Assembly: GCA_020057985.1 (NCBI GenBank)
Contig: JAGVEU010000145.1
Span: 1 to 5,367 of the forward strand
Direction: 5' to 3'
Source: Calditrichota bacterium
GTDB taxonomy: Bacteria > Electryoneota > RPQS01
DNA length: 5,367 nt
Shown: in pieces, positions 1 to 5,367 of the stretch
Position numbering within the stretch: the first letter of the stretch is position 1
Layout of the letters: every line of letters starts with the position of its first letter
Translations under genes and position numbers: made by a program
The notes under the pieces: model-generated
What the model saw: only the letters and a program-made list of their open reading frames with translations
The model's database searches: none
What the model was told of the DNA's origin: nothing

Positions 1-25
1 CGGAAGACCTTAACCCTGCTCGGCG

Positions 26-45
26 GCCAATGACTGCTCATTGGC
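26..45. repeat. Perfect inverted repeat, 8-bp stem, 4-base loop
   Basis: GCCAATGA (26-33) and TCATTGGC (38-45) are exact reverse complements around the loop CTGC. No T-run follows on either strand, so an intrinsic terminator is not supported. It could be a protein-binding site or an mRNA stem-loop. Confidence 0.55.
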
Positions 46-365
46 GGATTACTTTCGGGAAACAGTATAAGCATTATTATACAAAGCTCTTTTGACAAAT
101 GCAATAGGTTCTTTGAAGACAATCTTCTCTGGAAACTACTGTGTATGTCTGACCCAGCAGCGCAACAGGCTGAATTCAATGCAATTAGTTCCCTATTTGA
201 GCATTTGTGCCAAACGCGCCAAATCCGGGAGAGGATACTCTGCCCCAACGCGCTGATCTTGCTTAAGTCCTCTGCATATTGAAGCAAGCAAGAGCTGCCG
301 TCTGCCGGAGCGTGCAATGTCGATAGTAGGTTGCGATGTTATTCGCCAAGCCGAGCTTTTACTTG

Positions 366-387
366 CCGGCACCGTCCTCGGTGCTGG
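366..387. repeat. Hairpin downstream of the large gene
   Basis: CCGGCACCG (366-374) and CGGTGCTGG (379-387) pair around TCCT, with one G-U pair in the plus-strand RNA. In the minus-strand RNA, the one relevant to the large gene, this pair becomes an A/C mismatch beside an intact 6-bp GC-rich stem. It lies about 54 bases after the stop codon and could stabilise or end that mRNA. It is followed by an A-rich rather than U-rich stretch, so it is not a classic terminator. Confidence 0.35.
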
Positions 388-440
388 TCAGCAACTCGCC
401 CGGAATCCGTGATCGTAACGTACTTTCGGGAAGCAAACAA

Positions 441-3400
441 TTAAGGAAGACTTGAAAACTTGTTTGACTCCAATCCTCGCGCTTCAGCATGACCAATAAG
501 ATTCTCCACCGAGTCCCTGACAGAAACCGCCCTGTGCAAATCAGGTCGTATATCGAGAGCTGTCTTGGCTGCAACAGTAGCTTCGCGGTACATTCCGGCT
601 TCAATCAACGTTTCTGCCAAATCGAGCCAGAGCTCCGCCTGCTCCGATGCTATTGCCGCGGCTTCACTAAGGTATTCAAGAGCACGTTCGGGTTCATACA
701 CTTCACGGAAATAGTCTGCCACATTCCTCAACTGTTCTGCTCTTTCACTCCCCGCTATTTTAATGCGCGAGAGATCGTGCAATGCCCTCAGCCTGCCAGC
801 CTGCTGAGGGATAAACGCCAGGTCCGGGCGGATCTTCCCTGCCATTTCCCATAATTTCCCGGCCCGATCAAAGTCATTCAGAGCCTCGTATATCGTGGCT
901 GCATCTAAATAGGCATGAAGATCATCAGGTTTGTCAACGGTTGACTCTTCATACAGTTCCGCTGCACTACGGAGCTTGACGAAATCCACCGCTCCATCGG
1001 GGTCAGTGTCATTCCACAAGGCCAAAGCCTGATCGCACGTTGGAGGGTGATCTTCTTTCTGATTTGACGTCTCGTCGTTGGTGAGAGGTTTGATTCGAAG
1101 ATTCAGCCACCGTCGAAGTTGAACCGGTTCGTTACTGAGCAATTTGAATCCGGAGGCTTTCTCACTGATCGAACGGTTGCCGGGATTTGCAGTAGATAGC
1201 TTCTCATAGATTCGAGTGGCCTCAGCGACAAACTCGTGTTTTTCGCAGATCTGGGCAAACTCGATGAGGATCTCCGCATCGTTCTTACTCAGTTCCGCTG
1301 CAAAGCGATAAGCACGAACTACTTCGAGGAGGCGCATATCGTTGTAATTGGCGCTGCCCAAAGCTCTCATCAGTTCAGCCGAATCGGGTTGGTAGGTGAG
1401 TTTGCGGAGGATTCTTGCTTTGGCTAATTGCTGGGTAACTGTCCGCAGAACTCGCTTCGTTGGGCTGAGTCTGGAAACCTCGATAAATCCTGCAACGGCA
1501 CTGTCAAGATTCCCGATTGCTAACTCGGTCAGCGCAAGGTTGATTCTGGCGAAGGCATGATCCGGTTTCATCGCAATTGTTGTCCGGAATTCCTGCTCAG
1601 CCAGAAGGTATTCACCGGAGCGCAGGTAAATGTTGGCGAGTGAATTGCGGACAGTCACGTCGTCAGGGTGTGTGACCAGCCTTGCTTGGAAATGCCGCCG
1701 CTTCTCGGGACAGTGATTAAGCAGATGCGCTACATTAGCGTCATCTATGCCGGCATCTGCGGCAACGACTGCTGCTTCTTCATACTTGGTTTCGTCGTCG
1801 GTCAAGAAACCAGTATGTAATCGTCGAGCAATATCCTCGCAAGCGGTCATTGTCTGAGAGAAGTTGGGTGGAGGCGGGCTGGTTTTACTCATGTAGGACT
1901 GTATGGACTCCTGATACCTTACGAGATCCATACAATGATCTATTCCTTCCACATCCTGAGCAATATGAAATTGCGCATAAGGTAGATCATCGGTGCTGAT
2001 TTTGTCAAAGTCCGCAAGCATCCGCGAAACCCCATCCTCGCCTAACAGGAAGAAACTCAGAAACTTCTCCGTGCTGTTTATACCGAATTCATCCAAACCC
2101 GCCTCACTAAAAAGAGGCTCAAGCTGCCTTTTAAGATCAGCATAGTCAATTTCCAGCCGTTCGGGGGTGCCGAGCATCAGCACTTGCGAAGATCCATATA
2201 TTCCCCAGAAGCTCATATGCGGAAAGACGCTGCGGAATGTGTTCATGATGACTTTGATTGCATCTCCGGGCAGCGGAATCAACGCCCACTGGCAAAAGAT
2301 ACCGTCCGGTTTGAGTCGCTCTTTGACTAGTTGGTAGAACTCTTTCGAATACAGAGTCCACGAGTCAAACATCTTTGGATTAGTCGCATCCGAAATAATG
2401 AGCGAATACTTTCGCGGATTCACCAGCAAAGCATTGCGGCCGTCGTTCACAATCTGTGTGAAATTGGACTGATGGATCACGTCGAGATTCTCCCGCGTAT
2501 AGGCCGCAGCGATCCCTTGAATGTCCGGATTGAGGTCCACACAGTCGAGAGATTTCACGTTGCGGGCGCAAGCGCCGGCTGACATGCCCGCTCCAAAGGC
2601 AACCATCAGAGCGTCGTCCGGGTTCTTGTGAACGACAGTCGGCAACAGTCCCAGCATCTTGAAAAGTTGTACATGCCAGAGTCGTGATGACGCTTCGTTT
2701 ACGGCATTGAGGTGGAAGTCCTTATACCCCAGTTTCTTGAAATCGTAAACTACGACATTGGCGACCTTGCCTTCCTTATAGTAGAGAATGTCCGCACTCG
2801 GGTGCGTGTCCTGAAACAGACCCCGAAATAGATCTGAAGGAGCGACCAGAATCATTGCCACAGTAGTGAGAACGAAAACCGCAGCCCACGCAACACGCTG
2901 CCGCAGTCGCGCAATCGAGAACAAGGGCAGAAAGCCGGCAAGGAGGTTCAATCCGGCCACGATGTTCACACCCTGATGCAAACCGACGCCGGGCAGAAGA
3001 ATAAATCCTGCTGCGAATGCGCCAAGGATTGCACCGATGGTATTCACAGCATAAACGGAACCGACGCTGGTCCCCTCGCGGTTGACGCCCCGACGACAGA
3101 TCTGAATGGCTAAGGGCACAGCGATGCCCATCATAATCGTTGGTCCAACCATGATCACTGAGGTCTTTGCCAGAGTCATAGCCTCGTTGAAATTATTGAA
3201 CAGACCGGAGTGAAAAATGCGAAAGAGGTAAGGAGTGAAATAGGAGAGCGTGCAGATTCCAATCTGCAGCCAGATAAATAGACCTATCTGATGATTCGAT
3301 CTTGTCAGGAAACGGGCGTAGAACAGACTGCCAACCGCGATTCCCACAAGAAATGTTCCCAGAATAGCCGTGAAGGAGTAGATATTGTTGTGCAGGAAAA

Positions 3401-4223
3401 GATTCAACATGCGTGTCCAAAGGACCTCGTAGGCCAAGGCACAAAATCCGGAAAGCCCAATGCCAAACAGAATCATGCGAATCATTGCCTTGCCGTAAGT
3501 TTGCTCCGTCTCGAAAGTGTTTGCTTTCGGCGTCTCTTCGATCGTTGACTCAACAGGCATTTCTTGTGCGCGACGCCCAAGCAACCACGCTACGACCGCA
3601 ACACTTAGATTGATCGCGACGGCTACCCAAGTGGTTTTCTGCATTCCAAAAACACGCAATAGAAAGTAGCCGCAAGCAAAGGTCCCAACAACTGCTCCCA
3701 CTGTATTCAAGCCATAGAGGAATCCTGTTTGATGGCCGATCTCATCTCCGGTTGCAGTAAACCGTTTGATGAGAACAGGCAGTGTCCCGCCCATAAGGAA
3801 AGTCGGAATAATAATGATGGCGAAGCAAACCGCGAATCGAATCAGATTGAGCAGAACGATATTGCCCTCGACTTCGCCATAGATACCGGCATAGATCGGA
3901 GTCAATGCGTGGATAATAAACGGAAAGACAAGCGCGAACAATCCAATCCCCGCTTCAAGCACCGCATAGACTTGAATCAGTGGCCGTGGGCGGCGGTCTA
4001 TATATCGCCCGAGGACATAACTCCCCGCCGCCAGTCCTCCCATAAAGGCGCTCAACACCGTGCTCGTTGCCAGCATCGTATTGCCGAACACGATCGCCAA
4101 CATGCGCGTCCAGACAATTTGGTAGATAAGTCCTGATACGCCTGACAGCAGGAACAGTGAATAGATCAGATATCGGTAGTTTCGTTGTATGTTCAAAAAA
4201 CGACTCCAGTGACTTGACATCAT
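441..4223 (-). CDS. Fused multi-pass membrane / spermidine synthase-like protein with C-terminal TPR repeats
   Basis: The protein has 1260 residues in three modules. Residues about 17-460 form a hydrophobic multi-pass region of two similar halves: SG..GLIYQIVWTRML at 27-42 recurs as SGFCALAYEVLWTRML at 258-273, and PTFLMGGTLP..LYGLNTVGAVVG (140-180) recurs as PTIMMGIAVP..VYAVNTIGAILG (361-401). A charged linker (about 217-247) separates them. Residues about 478-765 are a spermidine synthase-like Rossmann domain with glycine loop FGAGMSAG (543-550), CVDLNPD (561-567), NDGRN (593-597) and SDATNP (611-616). The usual GGDG aspartate is absent from the loop, so aminopropyltransferase activity is doubtful. 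After a proline-rich linker (PPPP, 783-786), TPR-like helical pairs lie near 855-922, 949-1016, 1103-1134 and 1165-1229. This matches the family annotated as fused MFS/spermidine synthase; true substrate unknown. An AGG lies 2 bases before the first ATG and 5 before the second (4220), so Met2 may be the real start. The gene appears intact and monocistronic here. Confidence 0.93.
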   Translation of the reverse strand: MMSSHWSRFLNIQRNYRYLIYSLFLLSGVSGLIYQIVWTRMLAIVFGNTMLATSTVLSAFMGGLAAGSYVLGRYIDRRPRPLIQVYAVLEAGIGLFALVFPFIIHALTPIYAGIYGEVEGNIVLLNLIRFAVCFAIIIIPTFLMGGTLPVLIKRFTATGDEIGHQTGFLYGLNTVGAVVGTFACGYFLLRVFGMQKTTWVAVAINLSVAVVAWLLGRRAQEMPVESTIEETPKANTFETEQTYGKAMIRMILFGIGLSGFCALAYEVLWTRMLNLFLHNNIYSFTAILGTFLVGIAVGSLFYARFLTRSNHQIGLFIWLQIGICTLSYFTPYLFRIFHSGLFNNFNEAMTLAKTSVIMVGPTIMMGIAVPLAIQICRRGVNREGTSVGSVYAVNTIGAILGAFAAGFILLPGVGLHQGVNIVAGLNLLAGFLPLFSIARLRQRVAWAAVFVLTTVAMILVAPSDLFRGLFQDTHPSADILYYKEGKVANVVVYDFKKLGYKDFHLNAVNEASSRLWHVQLFKMLGLLPTVVHKNPDDALMVAFGAGMSAGACARNVKSLDCVDLNPDIQGIAAAYTRENLDVIHQSNFTQIVNDGRNALLVNPRKYSLIISDATNPKMFDSWTLYSKEFYQLVKERLKPDGIFCQWALIPLPGDAIKVIMNTFRSVFPHMSFWGIYGSSQVLMLGTPERLEIDYADLKRQLEPLFSEAGLDEFGINSTEKFLSFFLLGEDGVSRMLADFDKISTDDLPYAQFHIAQDVEGIDHCMDLVRYQESIQSYMSKTSPPPPNFSQTMTACEDIARRLHTGFLTDDETKYEEAAVVAADAGIDDANVAHLLNHCPEKRRHFQARLVTHPDDVTVRNSLANIYLRSGEYLLAEQEFRTTIAMKPDHAFARINLALTELAIGNLDSAVAGFIEVSRLSPTKRVLRTVTQQLAKARILRKLTYQPDSAELMRALGSANYNDMRLLEVVRAYRFAAELSKNDAEILIEFAQICEKHEFVAEATRIYEKLSTANPGNRSISEKASGFKLLSNEPVQLRRWLNLRIKPLTNDETSNQKEDHPPTCDQALALWNDTDPDGAVDFVKLRSAAELYEESTVDKPDDLHAYLDAATIYEALNDFDRAGKLWEMAGKIRPDLAFIPQQAGRLRALHDLSRIKIAGSERAEQLRNVADYFREVYEPERALEYLSEAAAIASEQAELWLDLAETLIEAGMYREATVAAKTALDIRPDLHRAVSVRDSVENLIGHAEARGLESNKFSSLP

Positions 4224-4761
4224 AGCCTAAGAAAAGCTAAGCAGGGATGCTGCTACCTCGCTACGGCCCAAATATACTGTTTTTCAACATCAGTTGTGAT
4301 GCCGATGGACTTCCCGCAATCCAACAGGACATAGCAGCCATGCAAGCCGATGAAGCATAAATCAAGCCGAAATCAGACAAGGCTCTATCAACGAGATCCC
4401 GCTCATCCCTAATCAGCAAAGTGCAACAAGAAACCCTTGTCAAGATTTGACTTATCAAGGACGAAAAGTGGAGACGGCGGAAATCGAATCCTTCGTCCAT
4501 CTGCTGGAAAGCGGCATTACTCCCAACAAATACAATCCGTCGAAAAGAAGGAAATATTGCGTGTATGCAAGTGTAATTATAGATGCTGCATCCGAGGCGG
4601 ATTATGATTTATATTGATTCCCGAAAATTTTCCGACATTGAGCAATCATTGCGGTCTTATCTCCCCATACTTTAGCAGGGGGACAAAGGGGGTCAGCGTC
4701 AGACGAATGCCGGAGTTCTTTTAAGTAGCAGCATATATCCATACCATAATAGTGCCACCGC
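4224..4761. other. Long divergent intergenic region
   Basis: About 540 bases separate the starts of the minus-strand membrane protein and the plus-strand kinase, so promoters for both should lie here. I see no convincing paired -35/-10. An AT-rich TATATT (minus strand, 4271-4276) is a possible -10 for the membrane protein, but no good -35 sits at the right distance. Frames are broken by frequent stops, except a 37-codon ORF from ATG 4247 to TAA 4360 and the small ORF at 4468-4617. A G-tract pair lies at 4678-4695. Parts may be decayed coding sequence. Confidence 0.6.
4468..4617 (+). CDS. Possible small hypothetical protein (49 aa)
   Basis: A GTG at 4468 is preceded by AAGGA at 4457-4461 with a 6-base spacer, a good Shine-Dalgarno arrangement. 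The ORF runs 49 codons to TGA at 4615-4617. The first half has G/C-rich third positions like a real gene (ETAEIESFVHLLESG, then ITPNKYNPSKRRKY with a basic cluster), while the second half is A/T-richer. The same frame is open upstream back to a stop at 4351-4353, so it could also be the tail of a decayed longer gene. I recognise no family. It lies between two divergent genes and its orientation matches the kinase. Confidence 0.25.
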   Translation: METAEIESFVHLLESGITPNKYNPSKRRKYCVYASVIIDAASEADYDLY

Positions 4762-4850
4762 GTGACGCGTAGTCATAGCCAATGTCGTAATTACGACGCA
4801 ATTTTTCATCCAGCAGCTCAGCAAATTTGCGCTGGCGTAATTTTCTGCGC
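4762..4850 (+). other. Probable N-terminal piece of the histidine kinase in a different frame
   Basis: Starting at GTG 4762, this frame encodes a short peptide with YDAIFHPAAQQ followed by AGVIFCA. This resembles the first helix and strand of a PAS domain (pattern Y..IF..A...GVIF). Adding one base after about 4850 joins it to the NAEGLIEYAN frame, giving a continuous GVIFCxNAEGLIEYAN, the expected spacing of a PAS A-beta/B-beta hairpin. In this frame a stop precedes the GTG at 4750-4752, and no clear Shine-Dalgarno is seen, so the true start is uncertain. If the break is real the kinase is a pseudogene or is rescued by recoding; if it is a sequencing error the kinase probably starts here. Confidence 0.5.
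4784..4797. promoter_or_regulatory. 14-bp perfect palindrome, possible operator
   Basis: GTCGTAATTACGAC is exactly self-complementary. It sits beside the apparent start of the histidine kinase, with CGCGTGACGCG (4759-4769) just upstream and GCAAATTTGC (4821-4830) just downstream. A dimeric regulator could bind here if the kinase starts downstream of it. If the kinase is read through this stretch from GTG 4762, the palindrome is coding and may be chance; one such 14-mer is not very unlikely in a window this size. Confidence 0.3.
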
Positions 4851-5367
4851 AATGCTGAAGGACTCATCGAGTACGCGAATCGGACGTGGCGGGAGACTCT
4901 CGGATATGACAGTGACGAGATGCAACATTTCCCGCTTCAGAGTCTCGTTCATCCGAATTGCCTGAAAGCATACAGCGAAATATTATCGCGCATTGCGCGC
5001 GGCGAATGCATCGAGACGTTCTCCTCGAAACTCGTAAAGAAGAGCGGCGAAACGATAGACGTAGAAGGGCGCCTTACCGCCACGTTTCAGGATGATCGCC
5101 TTTCCAAAATCCGCGGAATTCTTCGAGATGTTACCGAGAAAAAAAAACAAGAGGCTATCAACGAACTCTTGCGCAAAAAACACCTCGAGGGGGTTCAACA
5201 AACCGCCGTCACGCTGCAGCACGAGATTAACAACCCACTAACGGTGGTAACGATCAATGCCGAGTTGGTCGCTTTGCAACTTCCGTCTGTAATTGCCGAT
5301 CCGACTTCGAAGAAACTTGAGGACGTTGAGACCTCCGTACAAGACATCGTTGAATCCGCCGGCCGAA
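4791..5367 (+). CDS. PAS-domain sensor histidine kinase, partial (3' end outside window), 5' end probably frameshifted
   Basis: This frame is open from just after a stop at 4788-4790 to the window edge. From 4851 it reads NAEGLIEYANRTWRETLGY, the core of a PAS domain. It continues through LVHPNCLKAY and KSGETIDVEGRL to GILRDVTEKKK (5115-5147), the typical end of a PAS sensor leading into a signalling helix. The dimerisation H-box LQHEINNPL follows at 5214-5240, with the likely phospho-accepting His codon at 5220-5222. The ATP-binding domain would follow beyond 5367. The family senses a signal through PAS and autophosphorylates to feed a response regulator; ligand and partner are not visible. 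No transmembrane segment precedes the PAS, so a soluble kinase is possible. The first in-frame ATG lies inside the PAS core (about 4917), and a TTG at 4827 has no ribosome binding site, so the annotated 5' boundary is only the limit of the open frame. The preceding residues do not resemble PAS, which points to a frame break near 4850. Confidence 0.8.

Larger units (their letters stand above)
1..440. other. 3' flank of the large gene without an identifiable gene
   Basis: No recognisable protein is encoded on either strand. The longest plus-strand open frame runs from 34 to a TGA at 280-282; its only ATG (145-147) would give 45 residues, starting MSDPAAQQAEF, with no clear ribosome binding site. 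The same stretch is also open in one minus-strand frame, so openness alone is weak evidence. The region contains two hairpins (26-45 and 366-387). I see no U-tract terminator after the large gene's stop at 441-443. Confidence 0.5.

Noticed and set aside
34..282. Plus-strand open frame of 82 codons
   Set aside because: It has no good start or ribosome binding site, no recognisable family, and a minus-strand frame over the same DNA is also open.
366..387. Intrinsic terminator for the large gene
   Set aside because: The stem is followed by A-rich rather than U-rich sequence on the relevant strand; kept only as a hairpin.
359..604. Minus-strand 81-codon ORF overlapping the 3' end of the large gene
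   Set aside because: It runs mostly inside the TPR coding sequence in another frame, has unremarkable composition and no family resemblance.
4247..4360. 37-codon plus-strand ORF whose DADGLPAIQQDIAAMQA loosely resembles the N-terminus of ThiD-type kinases (GSDxxGGAGIQADI)
   Set aside because: The glycine loop is off by one residue, key glycines are missing, and no ThiD-like sequence follows in any frame; likely chance similarity.
4261..4500. Minus-strand 79-codon ORF just upstream of the large gene
   Set aside because: It has no recognisable motif and a Cys/Ser-rich composition typical of random translation, and it overlaps the region expected to hold the promoter.
4983..5222. Minus-strand 79-codon ORF opposite the kinase
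   Set aside because: It is antisense to a clear PAS/H-box coding frame and is a shadow of it.

Overview
This window is a mid-GC bacterial fragment, by eye near 50% G+C. It is probably from an uncultured or environmental lineage. I cannot place it taxonomically: no RNA gene or marker gene is present, and both recognisable protein families occur across many phyla.

Layout. Positions 1-440 contain no gene I can name. They hold two short hairpins and one weak open frame, and form the 3' flank of the large gene. Positions 441-4223 on the minus strand encode one 1260-residue protein that fills about 70% of the window. It joins a duplicated multi-pass membrane module, a spermidine-synthase-like Rossmann domain and a long C-terminal array of TPR helices. 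Positions 4224-4761 are a long divergent intergenic stretch with one possible small ORF (4468-4617) and some G-tract and repeat structure. From about 4762 to the right edge the plus strand encodes the first part of a PAS-domain sensor histidine kinase. Its H-box is at 5214-5240, and its catalytic ATPase domain lies beyond the window.

The kinase has no acceptable start in the frame that encodes its PAS core. The missing PAS N-terminus appears to lie one frame away (4762-4850), so a single-base frameshift or an assembly error near 4848-4852 is likely. The two main genes point away from each other and need not work together. The membrane protein looks like an envelope-located member of the fused MFS/spermidine synthase-like family, with TPRs for protein contacts. 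The kinase is a separate signalling gene whose partner is not visible. I see no mobile element, CRISPR array, tRNA or rRNA, and nothing that amounts to a new multi-gene system. The most useful leads are the kinase frame break, the dyad symmetries around it, and the altered active-site loop of the synthase-like domain.
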